DNA of 64,000 nucleotides from Bacteroidota bacterium. Its GTDB lineage: Bacteria > Bacteroidota > Bacteroidia > Bacteroidales > JAADJA01. Of the stretch, positions 25,799-35,113 are shown in pieces (positions within the stretch are counted from its first letter, which is position 1; every line of letters begins with the position of its first letter). Location: contig JAHLKX010000002.1 of NCBI GenBank assembly GCA_020444515.1, positions 62,001 to 126,000 of the forward strand, written 5' to 3'. The notes below the pieces were generated by a model that saw only the letters and a list, made by a program, of their open reading frames with translations, did not search any database and had not been told where the DNA came from. A program made the translations under genes and the position numbers.

Positions 25799-26773
25799 TT
25801 AATTTTCTGATTTAAAGCTTTTGACAGCATCAATCAACGCCGGAAGCACCTGCATTACATCACCGATCACACCATAATCAGCAGCTTCAAAAATGGGTGC
25901 TTCATTGTCTTTATTAATGGCCACAATGCATTTGGAGGAACTGATCCCCGCTACGTGCTGAATGGCACCAGAAATTCCGGCAGCAATGTAAAGGTTGGGT
26001 GCAATGATCTTTCCCGTTTGGCCGGTGTGCTCTTCATGGGGGCGCCAGCCTTCATCCGAAACGGGGCGCGAACAAGCAGTAGCTGCTCCCAACAAACCAG
26101 CAAGTTCTTCAATGGGTCCCCAGTTTTCAGGGCCTTTCATGCCACGACCACCGGAAACAACGATCTCGGCATCGGTCAGCAATACTTTGCCGGTTACCTT
26201 GTGAACATCCTTTACTTCTGTTTTGAAATCTGCATCATTCAATGAAGGTGAAAAAGCCTCAACAGATGCACTTCCTCCTGATTCTTTCACACCAAAAGAA
26301 TTTTGGTTCAGGGTTAGGATCTTTTTATCTGATTTCACCTTTACGTTGGCAAATGCTTTTCCTGTAAATGCTTTTTTCTTGATGATAAAAGGATTGGCTG
26401 AAGACGGCAGGGCATTCACACCGGCTACCAGGCCGGCTTTTAGCTTAACTGAAACACGCGGAGCCAATGCTTTGCCGGTGTTGTTGTTGCTCAGGATCAC
26501 AACGGAGGATCCTTCCTTTTCGGCCACCTGGCTGATGATGGAACTATAGGCTCCGTTAATGAGGTGATTCAACCGATCATCTTTTACCTCAACAATTTTT
26601 GAAGCTCCATAATTACCCAGTTTATTCAATTCCTCAGCATCCACATTGCCAATGCTGAGGGCGGTAACGGAAGTTCCGGTCATTTCAGCTATTCCTTTGG
26701 CAAAACTGACCAGTTCGAAACTTAATTTTTTAAATTTACCATCCCAGTTTTCTGTATATACGAGTACGCTCAT
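25799..26773 (-). CDS. etfA: Electron transfer flavoprotein, alpha subunit
   Basis: This is the large ETF subunit, accepting electrons from acyl-CoA dehydrogenases through FAD. The 324 residues show the variable N-terminal domain and the FAD-binding C-terminal domain: 'VVSGGRGMKGPENW', 'SRPVSDEGWRPH', 'QTGKIIAPNLYIAAGISGAIQH' and 'DYGVIGDVMQVLPAL'. It lies 24 nt downstream of etfB on the same strand. With the acyl-CoA dehydrogenase and the membrane Fe-S protein it makes a complete route from acyl-CoA to quinone. Cytoplasmic, no signal peptide. No bifurcation-type features were assessed. Confidence 0.95.
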   Translation of the reverse strand: MSVLVYTENWDGKFKKLSFELVSFAKGIAEMTGTSVTALSIGNVDAEELNKLGNYGASKIVEVKDDRLNHLINGAYSSIISQVAEKEGSSVVILSNNNTGKALAPRVSVKLKAGLVAGVNALPSSANPFIIKKKAFTGKAFANVKVKSDKKILTLNQNSFGVKESGGSASVEAFSPSLNDADFKTEVKDVHKVTGKVLLTDAEIVVSGGRGMKGPENWGPIEELAGLLGAATACSRPVSDEGWRPHEEHTGQTGKIIAPNLYIAAGISGAIQHVAGISSSKCIVAINKDNEAPIFEAADYGVIGDVMQVLPALIDAVKSFKSEN

Positions 26774-26797
26774 AATTTCAATTTTAAAGGTTAATGA

Positions 26798-27547
26798 TTA
26801 GAGAACTTTTGCTTCGGTATGGAGCAGGTTTACCAGTTCTTTCATATTTTCCGGGTCGACCATCTTACAGGCGGCCTTTGCCGGAGGCAATTCATAATCT
26901 ACAAATTCGGTCAGATTATCAGTCGCAGAACTTTCAACGACTTTGAGTGGTTTTGTTCTTGCTTGCATAATTCCGCGCATGGAAGGAATTCTTGGTACGA
27001 TGGCAACACCTTTTTGAATAATTGCAACAAAGGGAGTTTGTGCAGCGACCATTTCCGATCCACCATCAATTTCACGTTTTACCTGGAATCCGCCACTTTC
27101 AAAATTGATGCCTGAAACCGAACTTACCGATGCTATTCCCAGGAATTCGGCCAGCATGCCACCCACTGCAGCCCCATTATAATCAGACGATTCAATTCCT
27201 GAGATGATCAGGTCATATCCTTCATCTTTAATTGCTTCAGCCAGTTGCTGAGCAACAGCAAAGGCATCCTTTGGCTCGGCATTTACCCTAATGGCATCAT
27301 CTGCTCCAATGGCCAGGGCTTTTCTCAAAGTGGGTTCTGATGATTGCGGTCCGACTGAGATCACGCTCACCTTTTCGATGGCTCCGCTTGAGCCTTCTTT
27401 TAACTCCAGTGCCCTTGTCAGTGCCAGTTCATCCCATGGATTGATGATCCACTGAACGCCATTGGTATCAAAGGCGGTATTGTCGTTCACAAACCTGATC
27501 TTGGTTGTAGTGTCAGGTACGTTACTGATACAAATCAATATCTTCAT
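26798..27547 (-). CDS. etfB: Electron transfer flavoprotein, beta subunit
   Basis: The 249 residues carry ETF-beta features: N-terminal 'MKILICISNVPDTTTKIRF', 'INPWDELALTRALELKE', 'GADDAIRVNA' and 'DLIISGIESSDYNGAAVGGMLAEFLG'. It partners EtfA, encoded directly downstream. A TATTTTTG -7 box lies about 37 nt upstream, so the pair probably starts its own transcript, separate from the acyl-CoA dehydrogenase upstream. Confidence 0.95.
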   Translation of the reverse strand: MKILICISNVPDTTTKIRFVNDNTAFDTNGVQWIINPWDELALTRALELKEGSSGAIEKVSVISVGPQSSEPTLRKALAIGADDAIRVNAEPKDAFAVAQQLAEAIKDEGYDLIISGIESSDYNGAAVGGMLAEFLGIASVSSVSGINFESGGFQVKREIDGGSEMVAAQTPFVAIIQKGVAIVPRIPSMRGIMQARTKPLKVVESSATDNLTEFVDYELPPAKAACKMVDPENMKELVNLLHTEAKVL

Positions 27548-27583
27548 AATAACATCTATTTATAATTTAATCAATATCTTCAG

Positions 27584-27591
27584 CAAAAATA
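27584..27591 (-). promoter_or_regulatory. Candidate -7 promoter box for etfBA
   Basis: On the minus strand TATTTTTG matches TAnnTTTG. A TTTC lies 17 bp upstream as a possible -33 element. Confidence 0.45.
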
Positions 27592-27639
27592 AAAAACTCT
27601 TTGTCATTGAAATTTGATAGTCAATGTTTATCAACAAAA

Positions 27640-28782
27640 TCAATCGCGCAATAAATTTCTTGAAATTACGATCTTCTGGATTTCCGAGGTTCCTTCGTAA
27701 ATTTGAGTGAGTTTGGCTTCTCGCATGAGGCGTTCCACGTGGTATTCTTTCACATATCCATAACCTCCGTGAATTTGAACAGCCTCAGTAGTAACTTCCA
27801 TAGCTATGTCGGCACAATATTGCTTGGCCATTGAACTGGCTATGGCGAAGGGCTTACCCTGGTCTTTCAACCAGGCTGCTTTCAAGCATAGATTCCTGGC
27901 GTTTTCAACTTTAACCGCCATATCGGCGATTTTAAAAGCAATGGCCTGATGATTGGCAATTTCAGTCCCAAATGCTTTCCGTTCTTTGGCGTATTGAATG
28001 GAGCGCTCCAATGCTCCCGATGCAAGTCCAAGTGCTTGTGCTGCAATGCCTATGCGGCCAGCTTCCAGCGTCTTCATGGCAAATTTAAATCCAAATCCAT
28101 CCTCACCAATCCGATTTTCTTTGGGCACCTTCACATCAGTAAACATCACAGAGTGCGTATCCGAACTGCGCATCCCCATTTTGTCTTCATGCGGTCCGAG
28201 GCTGATACCGGGTGTATCTTTATCAACGATAAAAACATTGATCCCATGGTGTTTTTTTTCAGGATGTGTTTGGGCTATCACCAGGTATACGGAGGCTGAA
28301 TTGGCATTGGTGATCCAGTTTTTGGTTCCATTCAGAACATAGTGATCGCCTTTATCGTCAGCCATGGTTCGCTGCATGGTGGCATCCGACCCGGCTTCCG
28401 GCTCCGATAACAAGAAAGCTCCTATTTTTCTTCCGGTTGCCAGATCAGGCAGGTATTTTTGCTTTTGTTCTTCGGTTCCGTATTTCTGGATACCATAACA
28501 AACCAGCGAATTATTGACCGACATGATCACACTCACCGAAGCATCTACTTTGGATATTTCCTCCATTGCCAATATGTAGGAAACGGTGTCCATTCCTCCC
28601 CCTTCATATTTTGGATCAACCATCATTCCCATAAATCCGAGAGCCGAAAGCTCCACTATATGCTTTGTAGGGTATGCAGCCTTATAATCTCTTTCAATTA
28701 CATCTGAAATCAGATCGCGCTGTGCAAAATCTCTGGCAGCATCCCGGATCATCTTTTGTTCTTCCGTCAATTCGAAATTCAT
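27640..28782 (-). CDS. Acyl-CoA dehydrogenase (short-chain type)
   Basis: This FAD enzyme oxidises acyl-CoA to enoyl-CoA and donates electrons to ETF. The 380 residues match the family. Visible motifs are 'LSEPEAGSDATMQRT', 'TKNWITNA', 'HQAIAFKIADMA', 'EVTTEAVQIHGGYGYVKEY' and 'QIYEGTSEIQ', whose Glu is the catalytic base of SCAD/MCAD-type enzymes. It is most like butyryl-CoA dehydrogenases, but chain-length preference cannot be fixed from sequence. It lies upstream of etfBA with a 92-nt gap that contains a separate promoter box. Confidence 0.93.
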   Translation of the reverse strand: MNFELTEEQKMIRDAARDFAQRDLISDVIERDYKAAYPTKHIVELSALGFMGMMVDPKYEGGGMDTVSYILAMEEISKVDASVSVIMSVNNSLVCYGIQKYGTEEQKQKYLPDLATGRKIGAFLLSEPEAGSDATMQRTMADDKGDHYVLNGTKNWITNANSASVYLVIAQTHPEKKHHGINVFIVDKDTPGISLGPHEDKMGMRSSDTHSVMFTDVKVPKENRIGEDGFGFKFAMKTLEAGRIGIAAQALGLASGALERSIQYAKERKAFGTEIANHQAIAFKIADMAVKVENARNLCLKAAWLKDQGKPFAIASSMAKQYCADIAMEVTTEAVQIHGGYGYVKEYHVERLMREAKLTQIYEGTSEIQKIVISRNLLRD

Positions 28783-28836
28783 ATTGTTTTGGATATTTAT
28801 TTAATCGTGGTGAAAAGATATAAAAAATTTATCATG

Positions 28837-28844
28837 CAAATATA
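28837..28844 (-). promoter_or_regulatory. Candidate -7 promoter box for the acyl-CoA dehydrogenase
   Basis: TATATTTG on the minus strand, about 55 nt before the ATG at 28782. No clear -33 partner. Confidence 0.4.
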
Positions 28845-28895
28845 ATCAGACTCTGTAAATTAATAAATTTTGACCCTTACAAAGTATATTATTAC

Positions 28896-29840
28896 CTAAA
28901 ATGAGAGCTGACAAACCTCCTTCTTTGCGATATTAAATTCTTCCATAATTTCTTTTAAAATCAGAGCTGCAGGTTTGACTTCATGGATCAATCCTGAGAC
29001 CTGTCCGATCTCCAATTCACCTTCCTCCAAATCCCCTTCGAACATCCCCTTTTTTGCCCTTGCTCTTCCCAGAAGCTCCATTAACTCTTCCCGGCTTGCA
29101 CCTTTATCTTCTGCTTCTTTTACCTTTTCGTAAAATTTGTTTCTGATCAAACGTACCGGAACCAGTTTTTTCAGAACCAACCGTGTACTTCCTTCGGAGG
29201 CTTCAATGATGGCTTTTTTGAAATGATCATGCCCGGATGATTCTGATGAAGCAGCAAAACGGCTTCCGATCTGTACGCCATCTGCACCCAAAGCCATCGC
29301 TGCCAGCATGGCTCTGCCTGTTCCTATTCCTCCAGCGGCAATCAGCGGTATATCAATGGCTTTCCTCACTTGCGGGATTAAAACCATGGTGGTGGTTTCG
29401 TCGGCTCCGTTGTGTCCACCTGCCTCAAAACCTTCAGCTACAATGGCATCTACCCCGGCTTCCTGGGCTTTCAAGGCAAACTTAACACCGGCCACTACAT
29501 GCACCACCTTGATGCCGTGTTCTTTCAAATAAGAAGTGTATTTTTTGGGGTTACCGGCTGAAGAAAAAACAATTTTTACACCTTCGTCAATAATGACTTT
29601 TATATGATCATCAATCTGTGGATAGATCAAAGGTACATTCACTCCAAAAGGTTTATCCGTAGCGGCTTTGCATTTTTGAATGTGGGTCCTCAGTACATCC
29701 GGATACATGGACCCCGAACCGATCAGACCAAGCCCACCAGCATTGCTCACTGCCGATGCCAGTTCCCACCCACTGCACCAGATCATCCCGGCCTGGATGA
29801 TGGGATAGGGGATGTTGAATAATTGTGTGATTGTATTCAT
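28896..29840 (-). CDS. FMN-dependent nitronate monooxygenase / FabK-like enoyl reductase
   Basis: This 314-residue TIM-barrel flavoprotein shows 'PIIQAGMIWCSGWELASAVSNAGGLG' (split here: QAGM, then SNAGGLGLIGSG), 'VAEGFEAGGHNG', 'IPLIAAGGIGTGRAMLAAMALGADG' in part and 'GVQIGSRFAAS'. The family mixes 2-nitropropane dioxygenases, FabK enoyl-ACP reductases and related NAD(P)H:quinone reductases, which motif reading cannot separate. The neighbouring acyl-CoA genes make an enoyl-CoA/ACP role worth considering. It has its own promoter-like element. No signal peptide. Confidence 0.82.
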   Translation of the reverse strand: MNTITQLFNIPYPIIQAGMIWCSGWELASAVSNAGGLGLIGSGSMYPDVLRTHIQKCKAATDKPFGVNVPLIYPQIDDHIKVIIDEGVKIVFSSAGNPKKYTSYLKEHGIKVVHVVAGVKFALKAQEAGVDAIVAEGFEAGGHNGADETTTMVLIPQVRKAIDIPLIAAGGIGTGRAMLAAMALGADGVQIGSRFAASSESSGHDHFKKAIIEASEGSTRLVLKKLVPVRLIRNKFYEKVKEAEDKGASREELMELLGRARAKKGMFEGDLEEGELEIGQVSGLIHEVKPAALILKEIMEEFNIAKKEVCQLSF

Positions 29841-29878
29841 TTATGGATACCTCTTTTTAAGATATTGGTTGTTAATGA

Positions 29879-29912
29879 CAAAAATAGTTGAATTGGTCTA
29901 TCCTTCGACAAA
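29879..29912 (-). promoter_or_regulatory. Candidate promoter for the FabK-like gene
   Basis: On the minus strand TTTG (29912-29909), a 22-bp spacer and TATTTTTG (29886-29879) fit the Bacteroidetes consensus. The ATG is about 38 nt downstream. Confidence 0.55.
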
Positions 29913-30056
29913 GTCAGGTCAACAATTGATCGAATTGGTATTATCTGCATATCATTGTTTTGCAAATCAAAATCGAACACTAAACTATCTGCAGCTTAAA
30001 TTGTTAATTATGTGCCTGTATAGTTATCAGGTTGAAATTATACATAACAAGAGTTT

Positions 30057-30896
30057 ATGAACCTTTATAAAATTGAAACCGGAAATTTGAAATTAGACGG
30101 TGGTGCTATGTTTGGCGTTGTGCCAAAAACAATTTGGCAAAAATCTTATCCTGCCGATGAAAATAACCTGTGTAACTGGTCGATGCGCTGCCTTCTGGTG
30201 GTGGATGGCGATCGAAAAATTTTGATTGACAATGGCATTGGTGATAAACAGGATGAAAAATTCCTGAAACATTATCATCTCAATGGTGACGACTCACTTG
30301 ATAAATCCCTTGCCGCTGTTGGTTATTCCCGTGACGACATTACCGATATGGTACTTACCCATCTTCATTTTGATCATTGTGGCGGAAGCATCGTGAAAAC
30401 CGGCGATGATCAATTTGAAACCGCCTTTAAAAATGCTACTTACTGGATCAGCAAAGATCAGTGGGAATGGGCCACCCATCCCAATCGGCGGGAGCGAGCC
30501 TCCTTTCTTAAAGAAAATATTTTACCCATCAAAGAAAGCGGACAATTAAAGCTGGTGGAAAATGAAGGAGCTCTTTTTCCGGGAATCGATGTGAAATTTT
30601 ACAGTGGCCACACCGACGGACAAATGATCCCGTTTATCAAATACAACGGCAAAACCATTGTCTTTACTTCCGATTTACTACCTTCCACTGCGCATGTACC
30701 CATCCCTTATGTGATGGCCTTTGATACGCAGCCATTACTTACTTTGAAGGAGAAAGCGTCTTTCTTTGCAGAAGCCCTTGAAAACGATTATATTATCTTT
30801 TTGGAGCATGATCTCTACCATGAATGCTGCACCCTGGAAAATACGGAGAAAGGACCACGGGTAAAAGCAACATTCACATTAGAAGAAATCCTTTAA
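30057..30896 (+). CDS. MBL-fold metallo-hydrolase
   Basis: The 279 residues carry the zinc motif 'HLHFDHCGG' (H102-x-H104-x-D106-H107). Further metal ligands are plausible at 'YSGHTDGQM', 'FTSDLLPS' and 'FLEHDLYHE'. There is no signal peptide, so it is probably cytoplasmic. The family covers lactonases, thioesterases, glyoxalase II-like and other hydrolases, so the substrate is open. It stands alone, converging on the potassium channel gene with a 3-nt gap and no hairpin between. Confidence 0.88.
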   Translation: MNLYKIETGNLKLDGGAMFGVVPKTIWQKSYPADENNLCNWSMRCLLVVDGDRKILIDNGIGDKQDEKFLKHYHLNGDDSLDKSLAAVGYSRDDITDMVLTHLHFDHCGGSIVKTGDDQFETAFKNATYWISKDQWEWATHPNRRERASFLKENILPIKESGQLKLVENEGALFPGIDVKFYSGHTDGQMIPFIKYNGKTIVFTSDLLPSTAHVPIPYVMAFDTQPLLTLKEKASFFAEALENDYIIFLEHDLYHECCTLENTEKGPRVKATFTLEEIL

Positions 30897-30899
30897 TGA

Positions 30900-31595
30900 T
30901 CAGTCTTTGTTGTTTGAATTGGCTGTTGAAGCATATTTCCCAACCAACATGGCTATAATTACAGCAATATAAATTTGTCCTGCTGTGCTAATGAACGTAG
31001 CCATGGCACGTGAGAAAGGTAATTGGGGTATCACATCACCATATCCCAATGTTGTCATGGTAACAAATGTAAAATAAGTATAGTCCTGGGCAATCGGATT
31101 TTCAGCAGGAAATGAAAAGGCCGTGGGCTCCAGGATCATAGCTATGGCAACCCAGGTTGTAAACAAAAGTCCCAGCATTAAATAACCATTGATCGACTCA
31201 AAAATGACACTTGAATCTGCTTTTTTACTTTCGGCAATTTGAATAATTATTTTGATAACAATAAGCTGAAAGAAAATAATATTAATAAGCGTGGAAAAGA
31301 GATTGAGCCATTCAATACTTATTGCATAAGCTACCCATTCGGTAATGACAGCAATGATGGCAATGGAAAAAATGGTCTTTCTCCAGGAATTAAGGGCAAA
31401 TACACTGATCAAAAATATGAGAGAAAAGGTGATGGCATTCAGAATTTTGTGGATTTCAATGGGAAAGAAAGGGATCAGAAAAATAAAGAAGATATTCAAA
31501 AACAATAGTAAGCCATTACTTATCTCTGGAATATGTTCGTCAAGCTTCTCAAACAGGCTCATAAGCTGAATTTTATTCAGACCAAATTTACGCAT
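30900..31595 (-). CDS. Two-pore-type potassium channel family protein (Ion_trans_2)
   Basis: The C-terminal half has the pore helix and the selectivity filter 'TMTTLGYGD', flanked by membrane helices. Additional hydrophobic segments upstream suggest six or so helices in total. A 16th-codon ATG ('MRKFGLNKIQLMSLFEKL') is preferred: it gives 231 residues and cuts the overlap with the upstream DUF4260 gene from 53 to 8 nt. The ORF-track start at 31640 would be inside that gene. No RCK or cyclic-nucleotide domain is present, so gating is unknown. Confidence 0.85.
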   Translation of the reverse strand: MRKFGLNKIQLMSLFEKLDEHIPEISNGLLLFLNIFFIFLIPFFPIEIHKILNAITFSLIFLISVFALNSWRKTIFSIAIIAVITEWVAYAISIEWLNLFSTLINIIFFQLIVIKIIIQIAESKKADSSVIFESINGYLMLGLLFTTWVAIAMILEPTAFSFPAENPIAQDYTYFTFVTMTTLGYGDVIPQLPFSRAMATFISTAGQIYIAVIIAMLVGKYASTANSNNKD

Positions 31596-31956
31596 TATTC
31601 TGTTTTCCAATCCAGCCAAGATGCGTATGCTTGAAATCATCGGAATATTTTAAACCGTATCCAAATACGCGATCAAGAGCACTGTGTGCCAGTAATATAA
31701 GACCAGCAAAAAGCAAAGGTCTGATTGACAGGTAATAGCCAGCCAGGCCAATCAAAATAGCCAAACCCTGATGATGAACAAGATTATAGAGAAGGGCCCC
31801 CAGTTTTGTATTTACAGAGTAACCGATCATACTGAGGTCGGGTACCAGAAAAAATAACAAAAAGATCCACCAGGCATATCCAAGTTCAAGGTTAATCATG
31901 AAACAAAGAATCAGAATTCCTGCATTTTCAAGTTTGATGAGTTTGTTCATATGCAA
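31588..31956 (-). CDS. DUF4260 family membrane protein
   Basis: This small 122-residue protein has about four hydrophobic segments. Features I recognise from DUF4260 are 'PDLSMIGYSVN', 'GALLYNLVHH' and 'ALDRVFGYGLKY...THLGWIG'. Function is unknown. It overlaps the potassium channel gene by 8 nt (with the preferred channel start), so the two are probably one translationally coupled unit. Confidence 0.85.
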   Translation of the reverse strand: MHMNKLIKLENAGILILCFMINLELGYAWWIFLLFFLVPDLSMIGYSVNTKLGALLYNLVHHQGLAILIGLAGYYLSIRPLLFAGLILLAHSALDRVFGYGLKYSDDFKHTHLGWIGKQNNA

Positions 31957-32159
31957 TGATGTTTACCATATAATATACCAAGTCAAAATGGGCAAATTTG
32001 TTTATTAAAGATCCACATTTTCCATAAGAAATCGGTATTTTCGACACAGTTTCTGAAATTTCCGGAACCATCCTTGTCAACAGATAAATTTTACATAAAT
32101 TTACTTGCGCTTAATAAGAGCAACATTTTCAAATTGTATTTTATATAAAACCAGACATT

Positions 32160-33767
32160 TTGTACAGAATAGAATCAAAAATTGACGTGCATTCCCGGGA
32201 GTTTAAAAAAAACAGGGAGGCATTTTTAAAAATTTTGGAGCAATACAAAGCCAACCTCGAAAAAGTTAAAGTCAGGGATGACGAGAGTTCAGTGATTCGA
32301 CATAAAAAGCGGGGCAAGCTTTTGGCTCGTGAACGCATCGACTTATTGATCGATCCCAATACTCCTTTTCTGGAACTAAGCCAATTGGCGGCTTTTGGTG
32401 CTCACGGTAATCAATTTCCATCGGCAGGGATCATTACAGGAATCGGCATTGTTCATGGTAAAGAAACCTTGATTGTAGCCAATGATGCAACGGTAAAAGG
32501 TGGTACTTACGTTGAAGAGACCATCAAAAAACATGTCCGTGCCCAGCAAATTGCTATCGAGAATCGCCTGCCATGTGTCTATATGGTCGATTCAGGGGGG
32601 ATTTTCCTGCCCGAGCAAGCCAAAGTATTTGCCGATCGTTTTAATTTCGGGCGTTTTTTTTACAACCAGGCCCAACTATCGGCCATGGGCATACCGCAGA
32701 TCGCCATTGTCATGGGATCGTGCACCGCCGGAGGGGCTTATGTGCCTGCCATGAGCGATGAGACGATCATTGTGAAGAAACAGGGAACCATCTTTATTGG
32801 CGGACCTCCATTGGTCAAAGCGGCGACGGGTGAAGTGGTAACACCCGAAGAGTTGGGTGGTGCTGATGTACACACTTCCATCTCTGGTGTTGCCGACCAC
32901 TATGCTGAAAACGATCAGCATGCCATTCAGATCTGCAGGAATATTTTCCAGACCCTTGAAATGAGTGACAGGCAACCGCTTGACATCTCACCTGCAGAAG
33001 ATCCTTATTATGATCCTGAAGAACTATATGGCCTGGCTCCCATCGATTTCCGGAAACCGATAGATTCCAAAGAGATCATTGCCCGCATGGTAGATGGAAG
33101 CCGGTTTCATGAATTTAAATCACGCTATGCTCCGACGCTGGTTACCGGATTCGCCAATATCATGGGCTACCCGGTTGGGATCATTGCCAACAATGGTGTC
33201 TTGTTTTCAGAATCATCGCTTAAAGGCGCCCATTTTGTGGAACTTTGCCAGGTTAGAAAAATTCCCCTGCTGTTCATGCAAAATATAACCGGGTTTATTG
33301 TTGGTAAGCAATATGAACATGGAGGCATAGCAAAAGATGGCGCCAAGTTTGTCCATGCGGTAGCCAATGCCAATGTTCCAAAGTTCACAGTGGTTTTTGG
33401 AGGTTCATTTGGTGCCGGTAATTATGCCATGGCCGGCAGGGCTTATGATCCACGCCTGTTATTTATGTGGCCCAATGCACGGATCTCCGTGATGGGAGGT
33501 GAACAGGCTTCCGGTGTGCTCATCCAGGTAAAGGAGGAACAACTGGCCAAAGCCGGCAAGGAACTCGATCCCAAAGCAAGGGAAAAGCTGAGGGCCGAGA
33601 TTCTGAAAAAATACGATGAGGAAGGATCACCCTATTATAGTACTTCCCGCCTCTGGGACGACGGGATCATTGATCCGGTGGATACCCGTAAGGTAGTGGC
33701 TATGGGTATTGCTGCTTCACTCAATCAAAAATTTCCTGAAATGAAAAATGGTGTCTTCAGAATGTAA
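32160..33767 (+). CDS. mccB: Methylcrotonyl-CoA carboxylase, carboxyltransferase (beta) subunit
   Basis: This subunit transfers the biotin-bound carboxyl to 3-methylcrotonyl-CoA in leucine breakdown. The 535-residue length is typical of MccB. Motifs include '[20 protein letters not shown]', '[15 protein letters not shown]', '[17 protein letters not shown]', '[15 protein letters not shown]' and '[16 protein letters not shown]'. The sequence around the ADVH...SGVADHYA region fits MCC better than propionyl-CoA carboxylase. It starts with TTG: no in-frame ATG or GTG lies nearby and the protein aligns with the family from here. It is followed 6 nt later by the enoyl-CoA hydratase, and the alpha subunit lies downstream. 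Confidence 0.92.
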   Translation: MYRIESKIDVHSREFKKNREAFLKILEQYKANLEKVKVRDDESSVIRHKKRGKLLARERIDLLIDPNTPFLELSQLAAFGAHGNQFPSAGIITGIGIVHGKETLIVANDATVKGGTYVEETIKKHVRAQQIAIENRLPCVYMVDSGGIFLPEQAKVFADRFNFGRFFYNQAQLSAMGIPQIAIVMGSCTAGGAYVPAMSDETIIVKKQGTIFIGGPPLVKAATGEVVTPEELGGADVHTSISGVADHYAENDQHAIQICRNIFQTLEMSDRQPLDISPAEDPYYDPEELYGLAPIDFRKPIDSKEIIARMVDGSRFHEFKSRYAPTLVTGFANIMGYPVGIIANNGVLFSESSLKGAHFVELCQVRKIPLLFMQNITGFIVGKQYEHGGIAKDGAKFVHAVANANVPKFTVVFGGSFGAGNYAMAGRAYDPRLLFMWPNARISVMGGEQASGVLIQVKEEQLAKAGKELDPKAREKLRAEILKKYDEEGSPYYSTSRLWDDGIIDPVDTRKVVAMGIAASLNQKFPEMKNGVFRM

Positions 33768-33773
33768 GGATCC

Positions 33774-34562
33774 ATGATGAAAGAATTTCAAACCATAAAA
33801 TTTGAATGTAGTGCATCCATTGGTATTATCTGGCTCAATCGACCAGATATACACAATGCATTCAACGATGTGATGATCGCCGAGCTGACCGATTGTTTCC
33901 TCGAAATTGAAAAAATGAAAGATATCCGTTTGGTGATTTTGCGCGGGAATGGTAAATCATTTTGTGCCGGTGCCGATCTCAATTACATGAAAGGTATTGC
34001 GAAGTTTGGATACAAGGAAAATTATGAAGACGGTAAAAAACTGGCAAGGCTCTTTACAACGGTATACAACTGCTCATGTCCCACACTGGCAGTTGTGCAT
34101 GGCGCTTGTTTTGGTGGAGCCAATGGATTGATAGCTGCGTGTGATATCGTTATCGCTGAAGAAAATACCAAATTTGCCTTCAGTGAAGTGAAATTGGGAA
34201 TAGCTCCAGCCACCATCGGACCCTTTGTTTTAAAAAGGACCGGAGAATTCAAGGGGAAAGAGCTGATGATGACCGGAAGAAGATTTACGGGAAAGGAAGC
34301 TGAAAAGGCGGGTTTGGTAAATCGCATGGTTACTGAAAATGAACTGGAAGATGTTGTGACAGGTTATATCAAAGAGTTCAAATCTGCAGCACCGGGAGCG
34401 GTTAAAGCAACAAAAGAAATGATTGTAAAGGTGATGAATGAAGGCGGGTCCGGAATCACCGAATACACCGCCGATCTGATTGCCGGACTCCGCGCCTCGG
34501 ATGAAGGTCAGGAAGGGATGGCGGCGTTTTTGGAAAAAAGAAAGGCGGATTGGAATCGTTAG
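33774..34562 (+). CDS. Enoyl-CoA hydratase/isomerase, probable methylglutaconyl-CoA hydratase
   Basis: This crotonase-fold enzyme of 262 residues has the oxyanion-hole segment 'GKSFCAGADLNYM' and 'HGACFGGANGLIAACD'. The active-site region 'FSEVKLGIAPATIGPFVL' resembles methylglutaconyl-CoA hydratases (LiuC/AUH). In the pathway it would convert 3-methylglutaconyl-CoA to HMG-CoA, the step after MccAB. It sits 6 nt after mccB, so the two are one operon. Start could be the first or second of two adjacent ATGs. Confidence 0.88.
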   Translation: MMKEFQTIKFECSASIGIIWLNRPDIHNAFNDVMIAELTDCFLEIEKMKDIRLVILRGNGKSFCAGADLNYMKGIAKFGYKENYEDGKKLARLFTTVYNCSCPTLAVVHGACFGGANGLIAACDIVIAEENTKFAFSEVKLGIAPATIGPFVLKRTGEFKGKELMMTGRRFTGKEAEKAGLVNRMVTENELEDVVTGYIKEFKSAAPGAVKATKEMIVKVMNEGGSGITEYTADLIAGLRASDEGQEGMAAFLEKRKADWNR

Positions 34563-34570
34563 GAGGTGAG

Positions 34571-34590
34571 ATTGTTAATTGTTAAATTGT
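34571..34590. repeat. AT-rich repeat, left flank of the four-helix-bundle gene
   Basis: ATTGTTAATTGTTAAATTGT is built from TTGTTAA units. The reverse complement of these units (TTAACAATT) recurs at 35040-35070 on the other side of the gene. Confidence 0.6.
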
Positions 34591-34645
34591 ATTATTGAAA
34601 TTGAATCTTTTATAATCTAATATTTTTTTAACCAAAATTTGTAAA

Positions 34646-35020
34646 ATGGAAAAGTATTTAAAGCTTGAAGATATTTCATCTTACAATATTTCATTTGATC
34701 TCAGTAATTATGTTTGGGATATTGTAATAAAATGGGACAGTTTTGCAAAATATTCCATAGGAAAACAATTTGTTGATGCAGCCGATTCCATATCTGCAAA
34801 TATTGCTGAAGGCTTTGGAAGATATTTTAAAAAGGATAAAATTAACTTTTACAGATATGGTAAAGGTTCTGCAGTTGAAAGTGTCGACTGGAATAATAAA
34901 GCAATTAAAAGAGGATTGATCTCGCATGAACAATTTACATACATTGATAAAATACTTAATGAACTACCACTGGAAATCAACAACCTGATAAAGTATACAA
35001 ACGATAAACTCAAATATTAA
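34646..35020 (+). CDS. Four-helix-bundle protein (S23/IVP family)
   Basis: The 124 residues carry the family signature 'AADSISANIAEGFGRY' and an all-helical pattern. The family was first seen in 23S rRNA intervening sequences and is common as a solitary gene in Bacteroidetes; its function is not established. Codon choice is more AT-rich than in neighbouring mccB and mccA (many K, N, I, Y codons ending in A/T). It lies between the hydratase and mccA, which normally belong together, and is flanked by inverted AT-rich repeats. This looks like an inserted cassette. Confidence 0.85.
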   Translation: MEKYLKLEDISSYNISFDLSNYVWDIVIKWDSFAKYSIGKQFVDAADSISANIAEGFGRYFKKDKINFYRYGKGSAVESVDWNNKAIKRGLISHEQFTYIDKILNELPLEINNLIKYTNDKLKY

Positions 35021-35039
35021 ATGAAATCGATTATTTATC

Positions 35040-35070
35040 AATTAACAATTTAACCGTTTAACAATTTAAC
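35040..35070. repeat. AT-rich repeat, right flank of the four-helix-bundle gene
   Basis: AATTAACAATTTAACCGTTTAACAATTTAAC holds two AACAATTTAAC units and is inverted relative to the left-flank repeat at 34571-34590. Confidence 0.6.
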
Positions 35071-35113
35071 CATTCATTTTGGTTTAAAGAGATAAAAAAC
35101 TCAAATTATACAA

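Noticed and set aside
29812-30060. 82-codon ORF between the FabK-like and MBL genes
   Set aside because: It overlaps the 5' end of the FabK-like gene and its promoter and shows no recognisable protein features.
34571-35070. Considered an IS element
   Set aside because: No transposase and no clear target-site duplication is visible; only a small S23-family gene with flanking AT-rich repeats.
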